NCBI RefSeq assembly: GCF_017912555.1
Contig: NZ_JAERSD010000019.1
Coordinates: forward strand, 1-38,658
Reading direction: 5' to 3'
Origin: Bacillus sp. REN3
GTDB lineage: Bacteria > Bacillota > Bacilli > Bacillales > Cytobacillaceae
Length of the DNA stretch: 38,658 bases
The translations under genes were made by a program, and so were the position numbers. Under the pieces are notes generated by a model. That model was not told the origin of the DNA. It saw nothing but the letters and a program-made list of their open reading frames with translations, and did no database searches. This document shows positions 24,489-33,454 of the stretch, one piece after another; within the stretch, counting starts at the first letter, position 1; each line of letters begins with the position of its first letter.

Positions 24489-25982
24489 ATGCAGAAAGGA
24501 AACTTCCAATTAGTTTTGCAGACGACAAGCTTGATTGCCGGCTTCATGGTTTGGGTCATCCTGTCTTCCTTGATGCCATTCATCCAATCTGAAATTTCGC
24601 TTGATCCCGGCCAGATTGCTCTCGTAACTGCTATTCCGGTCATACTTGGGTCATTGTTAAGGGTTCCGATCGGTTATTGGACGAACCGTTATGGGGCAAG
24701 GCCGATTTTTACCATCAGCTTCCTTGTTCTGTTGTTCCCTGTGTTTGTGATCAGCCAGGCAGATACAATGACAACACTCATCCTTGGAGGGCTGCTTCTT
24801 GGGATTGGCGGAGCGGTCTTTTCTGTCGGTGTCACCTCGCTGCCAAAGTATTATCCGAAGGAAAAACACGGTTTTGTCAACGGGATATATGGCGCGGGGA
24901 ATATCGGCACAGCCATTACAGCTTTCCTTGCCCCAGTTGTTGCCAGTGCTTTCGGCTGGAGGGCCACTGTCCAATTGTTCCTTGTGTTGCTCGCGGTCAT
25001 CGCGGCAGCGAACTTTCTTCTTGGCGATAAAAAAGAAAGAAAAGTCCAGGTATCCCTCGGGGAACAGATCAGAGGGGTATACCAGAATCCAAAGCTTTGG
25101 CTTTTGAGCCTGTTTTACTTCATCACGTTTGGCGTATTCGTCGCCTTCACCATTTATTTGCCGAACTTCCTTGTCACCCACTTCGGACTTGAAAAAGTGG
25201 ATGCCGGCATGCGCACTGCAGGTTTCATTGCGGTCGCAACTTTCCTGCGGCCGGTCGGAGGATGGCTGGCCGATAAGTTCAACTCGTTTCTCATCTTGAT
25301 TTTTGTGTTCTCCGGTCTGACGTTTGGCGGTTTCCTGCTTTCCTTCACCCCATCCCTGCCGATCTATACGATTGGGGTGCTGGGGGTGGCGATTTGCGCC
25401 GGTATCGGTAACGGGACGATTTTCAAACTTGTTCCGCTTTATTTTTCAAAGCAAGCCGGGATTGTCAACGGTATCGTCGCGATGATGGGTGGACTTGGCG
25501 GATTTTTCCCGCCATTGATCTTAACGACATTGCACAACTGGACCGGACATTACGCGATTGGTTTCATGGCTCTTTCCGAATTTGCGCTTGCCAGCCTGAT
25601 CCTGGTTATCTGGCTATATTACCAGGACCGTCTCAGTCTCTCCAGCAAGGTTCTCGAAAGTACTGAAGCAGGGATGATGATCACTGACCTTGACGGCGTC
25701 ATCAAAAGAGTGAATCCAGCTTTCACGAAAGTGACTGGGTACTCCGAGGAAGAAGCAGTCGGAAAAACCCCTGCGATCCTGCAATCCGGTAAACACGATC
25801 AAGAGTTTTACCAGCAAATGTGGCAGCAAATCAACGAGAAAGGCTACTGGCAAGGCGACATCTGGAACAAAAAGAAAAACGGCGAGATATTTCTCGAATG
25901 GCTGACAATCAGCACCATCAAAAACGACGCCGACGAGCCCAAACTCCACGTCGCCATGTTCAGCGACATATCGCAAAAATGA
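24489..25982 (+). CDS. narK: NarK-type nitrate/nitrite transporter fused to a C-terminal PAS domain
   Basis: Residues 1-385 are a major facilitator of the nitrate/nitrite porter class with twelve helices, including the conserved VPIGYWTNRYGARP loop (motif A region). It also has the nitrate signature GIYGAGNIGTAITAFLAP and a second one, GGLGGFFPPLI. Residues about 395-497 form a complete PAS/PAC domain: VLESTEAGMMITDLDGVIKR, NPAFTKVTGYSEEEAVGKTP, then WQGDIWNKKKNGEIFLEW and AMFSDISQK, where the protein stops. PAS domains of this type usually precede GGDEF or kinase domains; here there is no output domain. ATG 24489 follows AAAGGAG. It converges on the nar operon. The PAS part may sense redox or ligand and gate transport. 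Confidence 0.93.
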   Translation: MQKGNFQLVLQTTSLIAGFMVWVILSSLMPFIQSEISLDPGQIALVTAIPVILGSLLRVPIGYWTNRYGARPIFTISFLVLLFPVFVISQADTMTTLILGGLLLGIGGAVFSVGVTSLPKYYPKEKHGFVNGIYGAGNIGTAITAFLAPVVASAFGWRATVQLFLVLLAVIAAANFLLGDKKERKVQVSLGEQIRGVYQNPKLWLLSLFYFITFGVFVAFTIYLPNFLVTHFGLEKVDAGMRTAGFIAVATFLRPVGGWLADKFNSFLILIFVFSGLTFGGFLLSFTPSLPIYTIGVLGVAICAGIGNGTIFKLVPLYFSKQAGIVNGIVAMMGGLGGFFPPLILTTLHNWTGHYAIGFMALSEFALASLILVIWLYYQDRLSLSSKVLESTEAGMMITDLDGVIKRVNPAFTKVTGYSEEEAVGKTPAILQSGKHDQEFYQQMWQQINEKGYWQGDIWNKKKNGEIFLEWLTISTIKNDADEPKLHVAMFSDISQK

Positions 25983-25993
25983 AACTTGGAAAC

Positions 25994-26079
25994 TTGGGGA
26001 CGGTTCTCTTGCTTCACTTTTCACAGGAAAATGAAGCAAGAGAACCGTCCCCGTGCTTCAGAACCGTCCCCGTGCTTCA
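25994..26079. repeat. GGGGACGG repeat, palindromic copy between narK and nar operon
   Basis: GGGGACGGTTCTCTTGCTTC at 25996 and its complement ending at 26052 form a 21-bp perfect inverted repeat with a 15-nt loop. A further tandem unit of 19 bp follows (26053-26079), ending exactly at the stop codon of the hemerythrin-like gene. The hairpin probably serves as a terminator for the two converging transcripts. Confidence 0.88.
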
Positions 26080-26487
26080 GAACAGGATTCGTTCTTCTTC
26101 ATGGTTGTGGATGTTGACGAGGAGGAGGATGGTTTTGAGTCGGTCGATGGCTTCTTGGGTTACTCCGTCCTTTTGGATTCTTTGTTTTACATCTGCTACG
26201 ATCATCCGCAGGAGGTCGTGGTCCCTGATAAGCTTGATGACATCTTCTTTTATCTCTGGTCTTTGTTCCATTACTTCAAGATAAAAGCCTTCTTCCTCTG
26301 AATCGGCGTGGGCAATTGTCCTTGTTTCCCAATGCTCCACAAGTGCTTCTGCTGCGATTCTGCATTCCTTTTCCCTCTTCTCTCGGTGCAATTTCACCAG
26401 TACTTCCGTTAAATCGCGCCCTTCCGTATAATATCCCTCATGTATCGACTGATGGGAAAAGTGGTTTTTCAGTGCCGGACCTGACAT
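26077..26487 (-). CDS. Hemerythrin-like HHE-domain protein, possibly C-terminally truncated
   Basis: A 136-residue all-helical protein with the HHE cation-binding pattern of a di-iron centre: EHWETRTIAHADSEEEGFY, IRDHDLLRMIV and IHNHEEERILF. Such proteins bind oxygen, NO or iron and often accompany nitrate/nitrite respiration, where they may protect against or repair damage by NO. It follows narI by 71 bp, with AAGGAGG before ATG 26487, so it is likely the fifth gene of the nar operon. Its last residues, EEERILF, stop immediately at a GGGGACGG repeat whose first bases TGA are the stop codon. Related proteins usually continue a little after this motif, so the repeat may have removed the end. 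Confidence 0.78.
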   Translation of the reverse strand: MSGPALKNHFSHQSIHEGYYTEGRDLTEVLVKLHREKREKECRIAAEALVEHWETRTIAHADSEEEGFYLEVMEQRPEIKEDVIKLIRDHDLLRMIVADVKQRIQKDGVTQEAIDRLKTILLLVNIHNHEEERILF

Positions 26488-26558
26488 AGTTTCTCCTCCT
26501 TATGTTATTGGGGGAAAAGAAAGACGTGCTTTCCCTCATGCCTTTCTTCCCCATATAC

Positions 26559-27272
26559 TCAATTTCGCTTCGTTACGTTCGGATTCTCCAACGGAGCGAT
26601 TCTCCGGTAGACGAGATATTTTCGCTTTAAATATTCGAGTGGCAGGCTCCACACATGGACGAGCCGTGTGAACGGCCAGATTGCGAACAGCACGAAAGCA
26701 AGCAATACATGTGCCTGGAAGCCCAACGGAGCATCCGCCATATAAGCAGGATTCGGATTGAAAGTGAGAATGCCTCTGAACCATGGACCAATCGTCACAC
26801 GATAATCGAAATCCCCGCCAGAAGCTGTGTAGCCTACCGTATTCGTAAAACCGACAATCACGACAATCCCAAGCACGACGAGAGACAGCCAATCCTTGAA
26901 ATTGCTATTTACTCTCACCCTTTTCACAGAAGACCTCCGGATGAACAGCAATGCACCCCCGATGACGCAAATGACACCTGCCGCCCCGCCGAACCAGACT
27001 GCCCCAAAATGGTACATATGCTCCGTGATGCCAACTGTATCATAGAATATTTTCGGAACGAGCACACCGGCCACATGCCCGAAAAATACAAAGATAATCC
27101 CCCAGTGGAACAGGATGCTGCCCCACTTCAGCTTCCTTTTTTCAAGAAACTGGCTCGATTGGGCGGACCAGCTAAATTGGTCGGTATTGTAACGGTATAT
27201 GTGTCCAAGTACAAAGATGGTCAGACAAATATAAGGGAAAATCACCCACAAAAAGAGATCGAGGCTGCTCAT
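26559..27272 (-). CDS. narI: Respiratory nitrate reductase gamma subunit NarI (cytochrome b)
   Basis: A 237-residue membrane diheme cytochrome that takes electrons from menaquinol and passes them to NarH. Five hydrophobic helices are seen, starting DLFLWVIFPYICLTIFVLGH. Heme-ligand histidines are in LFHWGIIFVFFGHVAGV and, near the end, GFQAHVLLAFVLFAIWPFTRLVHVW. ATG 27272 overlaps the narJ stop (ATGA) and has AAAGGAG before it. Length matches Bacillus NarI. Confidence 0.97.
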   Translation of the reverse strand: MSSLDLFLWVIFPYICLTIFVLGHIYRYNTDQFSWSAQSSQFLEKRKLKWGSILFHWGIIFVFFGHVAGVLVPKIFYDTVGITEHMYHFGAVWFGGAAGVICVIGGALLFIRRSSVKRVRVNSNFKDWLSLVVLGIVVIVGFTNTVGYTASGGDFDYRVTIGPWFRGILTFNPNPAYMADAPLGFQAHVLLAFVLFAIWPFTRLVHVWSLPLEYLKRKYLVYRRIAPLENPNVTKRN

Positions 27273-27826
27273 ATTATTCTCCTTTCACCGGTTTCGCCAG
27301 ATGGTTTTGTCTCACTCAGCTTCCTGATTGAGGAGACGACAGCCCCCAGCAGCAAGTAATAGGGACTGTTCATTGCCTCCAGTTCAAGTGCCAGCCGCTC
27401 GATCGCCCGGAAATGAAGCTTGAGGATCTTTGCTGATTTCGCCGTGTCCGAAATCGCAGCGAATTCAAGGATGAGCGGAAGATAATCCGGAAGCTCTTCA
27501 CTTTCCAATTCAGCCCCTGCGGCGAGGAATTCCTGTCTTAGCTTCACAAGTGCCGGTCCCCTATCACGGTTATCCTTGAAAACCGTATAGGTTAAGTACA
27601 GCGTGCTTCGTTCGTTAAAATCAAAGGTGCGCACATAACTCTGGCAAAGAGTTTCATAGTCATGCCTTTCAAGGTAATCAATGAATCGCTGGAAACACCC
27701 CTTAACCTCAGGATCGGTAAACTGCCTGGCCTCATGATACAGTTCATCGAGATAATCCTTCCACTCCATGGACGGATATTGGAGAAGGATGGACGCTAAA
27801 CTATAGACCGCTTGGCTTTGATCCAT
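27269..27826 (-). CDS. narJ: Nitrate reductase assembly chaperone NarJ
   Basis: A 185-residue dedicated chaperone of the TorD/NarJ family, needed for molybdenum cofactor insertion into NarG and membrane docking of NarGH. It is helical, with the family motifs YLPLILEFAAIS and the preceding RGPALVKLRQEFLAAG. The start is ATG 27826, six bases after GGAGGG; the frame upstream lies within narH. It overlaps the narH end by 26 bp and the narI start by 4 bp, indicating tight coupling. Confidence 0.94.
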   Translation of the reverse strand: MDQSQAVYSLASILLQYPSMEWKDYLDELYHEARQFTDPEVKGCFQRFIDYLERHDYETLCQSYVRTFDFNERSTLYLTYTVFKDNRDRGPALVKLRQEFLAAGAELESEELPDYLPLILEFAAISDTAKSAKILKLHFRAIERLALELEAMNSPYYLLLGAVVSSIRKLSETKPSGETGERRII

Positions 27827-29348
27827 CCAAATCCCTCCAATACTCTTCCCCGTAATAATAAAGCGGATCACGTTCCGAACCTACACTGCAAGACTCGCAG
27901 TTTCCTGCCAAGTCATCGAATCCAGCATTGCCCTGCATAAAGTGCATATCTCCCGTTCTTTCCCTATGGGACATTGGGATGACATAACGGTCGGAATATT
28001 TGGCTATTGCTGATAGCTCGTACATTTCCCTCGCAATTTCCTCTGTCATGCCTGCCGCTTCCAATACTCTTGTGTCAAGTTCCTTCCCAAGGTTCACTTG
28101 GCGCATATATGTCCTCATCGCCACCAACTTTTTTAAAACGGATTTGATCACTTCGGTATCCCCTGCAGTGAATAGATTGGCCAGATATTCAATCGGAATC
28201 CTGAATTGATTAATCGTCGGGAAAATGATATTCGGGTCAAGGTCATCGATCTGCCCGCCAAAAGCATTGACAAACGGACTTAGCGGCGGGACGTACCAGA
28301 CCATCGGTAGGGTCCGGTATTCTGGATGCAAAGGCAAAGCGATCCGTTGTTCGACTGCCATTTTATAAACAGGCGACCGCTTGGCTGCTTCAATCCAGTC
28401 ATCAGGAATCCCTTCCCGCTTCGCCTCCCTGATCACCTCTGGATCGTGAGGGTCGAGAAACATGTCCAGCTGTGCCTCATAAAGATCTTTATCATCAGCT
28501 ACCGAAGCCGCTTCCTTGATTTTATCAGCATCATAGAGGACAATTCCGATGTATCGCAACCTGCCGACACATGTTTCCGAACAGACAGTCGGAAGTCCCG
28601 CTTCAATCCGTGGATAGCAAAACGTACATTTTTCAGCTTTGTGTGTCTTCCAGTTAAAATAGACCTTTTTATACGGACAGCCAGTCATACAGAAACGCCA
28701 GCTGCGGCACGCTTCTTCATCGACCAGGACAATCCCGTCCTCTTCCCGCTTGTACATCGCGCCTGATGGGCAGGACGATACACAGGAAGGATTCATGCAG
28801 TGCTCGCATATCCTTGGCAGATACATCATGAAAGCCTGTTCGAATTCGAATTTAACCTGTTCGTCAAGCCCAGCCATATTCGGATCCTTTTTGCCTGTCA
28901 CATGGACGCCTGCAAGGTCATCTTCCCAGTTCGGCCCCCACTGGATATCCATGTATTCGCCTGTCACCTGGGATTTCGGCCTGGCAACCGGCTGATGTTT
29001 TTTCTCGGGGCTTTGGATCAGGTTCTCATAATCATAGGTCCATGGTTCATAATAGTCATCCATATCGGCAAGGTTCGGATTGTAGAAGATATTCAGCAGC
29101 TTGTTGACACGCCCGCCTGCCTTTAATTCCAGCTTGCCATTTTTCATGGCCCAGCCGCCCTTCCTTAATTCCTGGTTCTCCCATTCCTTTGGATAGCCGA
29201 TGCCCGGTTTTGTCTCAACGTTGTTCCACCATTGGTATTCAACACCAGGCCGATTCGTCCAAGTGTTTTTGCAGGTTACGCTGCAGGTATGGCAGCCAAT
29301 GCACTTATCAAGATTCATGACCATGCCGAACTGTGCCTTAATCTTCAA
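27801..29348 (-). CDS. narH: Respiratory nitrate reductase beta subunit NarH
   Basis: The iron-sulfur electron-transfer subunit, 515 residues. Cysteine groups are complete: CIGCHTCSVTC near residue 16, CEHCMNPSCVSSCP, CRSWRFCMTGCP (Trp in place of one Cys, giving the 3Fe-4S cluster) and CTFCYPRIEAGLPTVCSETC. The start is TTG 29348, read as MKIKAQFGMVMNLDKCIGC as in other NarH proteins, with GAGGTGG six bases before it. It therefore overlaps the end of narG by 11 bp. The end SVGSERDPLYYYGEE is also typical. Confidence 0.96.
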   Translation of the reverse strand: MKIKAQFGMVMNLDKCIGCHTCSVTCKNTWTNRPGVEYQWWNNVETKPGIGYPKEWENQELRKGGWAMKNGKLELKAGGRVNKLLNIFYNPNLADMDDYYEPWTYDYENLIQSPEKKHQPVARPKSQVTGEYMDIQWGPNWEDDLAGVHVTGKKDPNMAGLDEQVKFEFEQAFMMYLPRICEHCMNPSCVSSCPSGAMYKREEDGIVLVDEEACRSWRFCMTGCPYKKVYFNWKTHKAEKCTFCYPRIEAGLPTVCSETCVGRLRYIGIVLYDADKIKEAASVADDKDLYEAQLDMFLDPHDPEVIREAKREGIPDDWIEAAKRSPVYKMAVEQRIALPLHPEYRTLPMVWYVPPLSPFVNAFGGQIDDLDPNIIFPTINQFRIPIEYLANLFTAGDTEVIKSVLKKLVAMRTYMRQVNLGKELDTRVLEAAGMTEEIAREMYELSAIAKYSDRYVIPMSHRERTGDMHFMQGNAGFDDLAGNCESCSVGSERDPLYYYGEEYWRDLDGSKPSGL

Positions 29349-32300
29349 GCCAATCCACCTCATCCCTGTTCAATTTCCGGATCACCACTTTTTCGTCCCG
29401 CTGATTGCCGGTCGGACCGTAGTAGTTGAAACCATAGCTAAGCTGGGCATATCCGCCAATCATCTGGGTAGGCTTTACATGGATCCTGGTCGGGCTGTTG
29501 AAGGTCCCGCCTCGCTGCTTGGTGATCGGTGATCCAGGAACATTGATGTACCGCTCCTGGACGTGGTACATAAAGACAATTCCTTTTGGCATCCTGTGGC
29601 TGACAACAGCCCTTGCGACAACAACCCCGTTACGGTTATACATTTCGATCCAGTCGTTGTCGTCTATTCCCGCGGATGCGGCGTCTTCATTATTCAGCCA
29701 GACATGCGGGCCGCCCCGGAACAACGTCAGCATTGGAAGCGTATCGCCATATGTGCTGTGATAGGACCATTTGAAATGCGGCGTCAGATAGGTAAGCGTG
29801 ATTTCATTGCCTTTTTCCTCTGGCAGATGATCACCGTTGTAAAAAGCAAGCTTATGGAGAGGAGCCTTGAAATTCGGCAGTTCTTCCCCAAATTCGAGCA
29901 TCAGATCGTGGTCCAGGTAAAAATGCTGCCGGCCCGTCAGCGTCCGCCAGGGCACAAGCCTTTCGACATTGGTCGTAAATGGATTGTACCGGCGGTTCCC
30001 TGTTTCGCTGCCGCTGAATACAGGAGATGAAAGTACTTTTCGAGGCTGTGCTGTGATTTCCGCCAATGTCATATGCTCCTCCGCACGTTCCTCTGCAAGA
30101 TCCTTGAGTTTCAGCCCGGTTTTATTTTCAAGCGCGTTCCAGGCTTTCATCGCCAGGGACCCATTCGTCGTGCTAGACAGTGTCAGGATTGTCTCTGCTG
30201 CATTGCGGTCAGTGAACAGGCTTGGCATATCTTTATACTCCTTGGTTTGCGAAGCAGTTCCAACGATCGCCTTAAGCTTTTCATACTCCTTGTCTGCATC
30301 CCAGCCGATTCCCTTCGAGCCGATCGACTCTTTTACTTTCGGCCCCAATGCAATGAACTTGTCATAGACCTTCTTCAAATCCCGTTCAACGAGATGCAAT
30401 CGCGGCAAATTCACCCCCGGCTCCGGTTCAATTCCGCTATTTTTCCAATCGGGAATCCTTCCGTATGCCTGTGAGATTTCGTCTTTTGAATCATGGAGCA
30501 GCGGTGTTGCCACCAGGTCGGTCACCGGCTCTGGAAAATACTTTTCCGCCATTTCAGAGAATGTTTTTGCGAGATTTTTGAACGCGTCCCAATCCGATTT
30601 TGCCTCCCACGGAGGAGTGATCGCAGGATTGAACGGATGGACGAATGGATGCATATCCGTACTGGAAATATCATATTTTTCATACCATGTGGCGGATGGC
30701 AGAATGATATCTGAATATAAACCTGAACTGCACATCCTGAAATCGTAATCGACCATCAAATCTAGTTTGCCTTCAGGAACTTCCTGCACCCAGCTGATTT
30801 CATCCGTCAAATCATCCTCATTTTGCTCACTCAAATTCCCATGATGTGTACCAAGGAGATGCTTGAGGAAATACTCATGGCCCTTTGCAGAACTTCCAAT
30901 CAGGTTTGCCCTCCAAATGAAAAGGACTTTCGGGAAATTTTTCGGATCTTCGGGATTTTCAATTGCGAATTTCAGGTTCCCATCCTTCAGTTGGTTCACT
31001 ACATCCTTGATGATTGCATCCTTGCCGGACTGCCCAGTCTCCCTGGCTAGATCGATCGAGTTGGCATTGAACTGCGGATAGCTTGGCAGCCACCCCAGCC
31101 GGGCAGAGAGAACATTGTAATCCCCCGGGTGCCTGTATGTCGGCTTGCCTGCTAGAGGCGAGATCAAATCCTCGGAGGACTGGTTATCATAGCGCCATTG
31201 TTCTGTCGCAAAATAAAAGAACGATGTTCCATTCTGCAGCCGCGGCGGCCCTCCCCAATCCCGGGCCATGGCGACTGTCTGCCAGCCTTCAAGCGGCCTG
31301 ACTTTCTCCTGGCCAACATAATGGGCCCATCCTCCGCCGTTCACTCCCTGGCATCCCGTCAGCAGTACCAGGTTCAAAATCGCCCGGTAAATCATATCGG
31401 AATGGTACCAGTGATTGATACCGGATCCCATGATAATCATTGACCTGCCTTTGGAATCGATCGCGTTCTGGGCAAACTCTCGGGCAATCCGGGCACAATC
31501 TTCCCTGCCTACTCCTGTAATCCCCTCCTGCCAAGCTGGTGTATATGGTTTTGGGTCATCGTAGTCCAGAGCATAATCACCAGGAAGGCCACGATTAACG
31601 CCGCAGTTGGCTAGCAGCATGTCGAAAACGGTGGTTACATAGCACTCTTCGCTGTCCTTGATGATTTTTTTAACCGGTACGGCTCTCTTTAGGATTTCTT
31701 TTCGTTCGGGACCGAAGTAGGGGAACCCGGCCATGACGACCTCATCTTCTATCCCTTTCAATGTAAGGACGGGATCGATGCCATCAAGCTGGTTATCACT
31801 ATCCTTTAAATGAAGATTCCAGCTTTGGTTATTTTCCCAGCGATGGCCGATGCTGCCATTTGGGACGGCAAACTGGTTCGTATTCTGGTCTATGACAACA
31901 GTCTTCCATTCGCCGTTCTCTGTTTGCCGGCCGATATCAGCAGCCCGGAGGAATTTGTCGCCCTGAAAGACATCCCCATTTTTCTTCAGCAGAAGCAGAT
32001 AGGGCAAGTCCGTATATTTTTTTACGTAGTCATTGAAATAATCAACCTGCTGATCAATATAAAATTCCTTTAGGATCACGTGTGTCATCGCCATTGCAAT
32101 CGCGCCATCCATTCCAGCCTGGACAGGCAGCCATTTATCGGCGAATTTCACAAATTCTGCATAATCCGGGCTGACGGCAACAACCTTGGCACCCCTGTAG
32201 CGCGCTTCTACATAGAAATGGGAATCGGGTGTCCTTGTCTGTGGCAGGTTCGATCCCCATACGATCAAATAGCTGGAGTTGTACCAATCTGAGCTTTCAG

Positions 32301-33027
32301 GGACATCAGTCTGTTCCCCCCATATTTGCGGGGATGCAGGAGGCAGATCAGCATACCAGTCATAAAAGCTCAACAACGATGCCCCGATCAGGTTAAGGAA
32401 CCTGGCGCCTCCAGCATAGCTTACCATCGACATTGCCGGGATTGGCGAGAAGCCGAATACCCTGTCAGGTCCGTATTCCTGGATGGTATGGATCAGGGAA
32501 GCGGAAATCAAGGTGTTCAATTCTTCCCAGCTTGAACGCACAAACCCCCCTTTGCCCCGCGCAGATTTATACCGTTCGGCTTTTTCCGGATCGTTCACGA
32601 TGCTTTTCCAGGCTTCTACCGGGTCCCTCTTCTCCTTGACCGCCTCCCGCCATAGTTCAATCAATGCGCTTCGCACATATGGGTAGCGGATCCTAACTGG
32701 ACTATATGTATACCAAGAAAATGTCGCTCCTCTCGGACAGCCGCGCGGTTCATACTCTGGCATATCCGGACCGGTTGTTGGATAATCCGTCTGCTGTGTC
32801 TCCCAAGTGATGATCCCGTCCTTCACATGCACCTTCCAGCTGCAGGAGCCTGTGCAATTCACTCCATGTGTCGTCCTGACAACCTTGTCATGCTGCCAGC
32901 GCCTTCTATAGATTTTTTCCATCTCACGGTCACTCGGGGATAGCGTTGCATGGTCTGTCAGATCTTCAAACTTCCCGAAGTATCGGAGTTTCTTTAAAAA
33001 CGGAGGTGTTTTTTTGCCCACTCTCAT
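29338..33027 (-). CDS. narG: Respiratory nitrate reductase alpha subunit NarG
   Basis: The catalytic molybdo-bis(MGD) subunit reducing nitrate to nitrite at the cytoplasmic face, 1229 residues, full family length. The N-terminal THGVNCTGSCSWKVHV and later EPRGCPRGATFSW provide the His/Cys ligands of the FS0 4Fe-4S cluster. YADLPPASPQIWGEQTD holds the molybdenum-ligand Asp, followed by WGSNLPQTRTPDSHF. C-terminal MGD-binding blocks such as LTPHFKWSYHSTYGD and PKGIVFMYHVQERYIN are intact. There is no twin-arginine signal. The start is ATG 33027, close after AAAGGATGG; GTG 33021 is an alternative. It is the first gene of narGHJI. Confidence 0.98.
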   Translation of the reverse strand: MRVGKKTPPFLKKLRYFGKFEDLTDHATLSPSDREMEKIYRRRWQHDKVVRTTHGVNCTGSCSWKVHVKDGIITWETQQTDYPTTGPDMPEYEPRGCPRGATFSWYTYSPVRIRYPYVRSALIELWREAVKEKRDPVEAWKSIVNDPEKAERYKSARGKGGFVRSSWEELNTLISASLIHTIQEYGPDRVFGFSPIPAMSMVSYAGGARFLNLIGASLLSFYDWYADLPPASPQIWGEQTDVPESSDWYNSSYLIVWGSNLPQTRTPDSHFYVEARYRGAKVVAVSPDYAEFVKFADKWLPVQAGMDGAIAMAMTHVILKEFYIDQQVDYFNDYVKKYTDLPYLLLLKKNGDVFQGDKFLRAADIGRQTENGEWKTVVIDQNTNQFAVPNGSIGHRWENNQSWNLHLKDSDNQLDGIDPVLTLKGIEDEVVMAGFPYFGPERKEILKRAVPVKKIIKDSEECYVTTVFDMLLANCGVNRGLPGDYALDYDDPKPYTPAWQEGITGVGREDCARIAREFAQNAIDSKGRSMIIMGSGINHWYHSDMIYRAILNLVLLTGCQGVNGGGWAHYVGQEKVRPLEGWQTVAMARDWGGPPRLQNGTSFFYFATEQWRYDNQSSEDLISPLAGKPTYRHPGDYNVLSARLGWLPSYPQFNANSIDLARETGQSGKDAIIKDVVNQLKDGNLKFAIENPEDPKNFPKVLFIWRANLIGSSAKGHEYFLKHLLGTHHGNLSEQNEDDLTDEISWVQEVPEGKLDLMVDYDFRMCSSGLYSDIILPSATWYEKYDISSTDMHPFVHPFNPAITPPWEAKSDWDAFKNLAKTFSEMAEKYFPEPVTDLVATPLLHDSKDEISQAYGRIPDWKNSGIEPEPGVNLPRLHLVERDLKKVYDKFIALGPKVKESIGSKGIGWDADKEYEKLKAIVGTASQTKEYKDMPSLFTDRNAAETILTLSSTTNGSLAMKAWNALENKTGLKLKDLAEERAEEHMTLAEITAQPRKVLSSPVFSGSETGNRRYNPFTTNVERLVPWRTLTGRQHFYLDHDLMLEFGEELPNFKAPLHKLAFYNGDHLPEEKGNEITLTYLTPHFKWSYHSTYGDTLPMLTLFRGGPHVWLNNEDAASAGIDDNDWIEMYNRNGVVVARAVVSHRMPKGIVFMYHVQERYINVPGSPITKQRGGTFNSPTRIHVKPTQMIGGYAQLSYGFNYYGPTGNQRDEKVVIRKLNRDEVDWLED

Positions 33028-33454
33028 CCATCCTTTCGCAAATTATTATTTGTAAAAACAGGATATTTTATCCTTCAAGGTCCAAAAATGGTAAAAACCT
33101 CCCTTTCTGCCGATTACCCTGATACACTTCTTTTTAATCACAATTCAGAATTTTTTAATAAAATATTTTACTGTATTTGAGTATTGGGTATCAACTCAAA
33201 GCATCCTTTTTTCCACCTAGATGACTTTTGTTCCCATGTGGGTATTGAATCAGCATCCATCAACCCACTCACGTTTTGAGGCAAATGCTTTGCTATTTTC
33301 AAGGAGTCAACCTGCCCAAAAGTTATTCAAAAATCAACATTGGTCTAGTCTAATAAAAATTACCATTTAAACTTTGAAATGGTAAATACTTCTATATCAC
33401 ACTGTTTTCATGGTAAACTCTATCCATATATATAAATCATCAAGGAGGATTTCA
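33028..33454. promoter_or_regulatory. Divergent narG / vWA-lipoprotein intergenic region
   Basis: 427 AT-rich bases without a gene. Two GGGTA half-sites, TTGGGTA (33184-33190) and GTGGGTA (33238-33244), are NarL-heptamer-like on the strand of narG (TACCCAA, TACCCAC). Near the plus-strand gene are a 9-bp inverted repeat at 33360-33385 and a plausible TTTTCA-17-ATATAT promoter around 33405-33435. No exact FNR palindrome was found. Confidence 0.35.
33360..33385. promoter_or_regulatory. Inverted repeat upstream of the vWA lipoprotein gene
   Basis: TTACCATTT and AAATGGTAA are perfect 9-bp arms with an 8-nt spacer. A further ATGGTAAA lies about 25 bp downstream, within the probable promoter. It could be an operator; no regulator can be named. 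Confidence 0.4.

Noticed and set aside
28298-33027. Long plus-strand open frames within narG, narH and the eut genes
   Set aside because: They are antisense shadows of strongly conserved genes and lack start signals.
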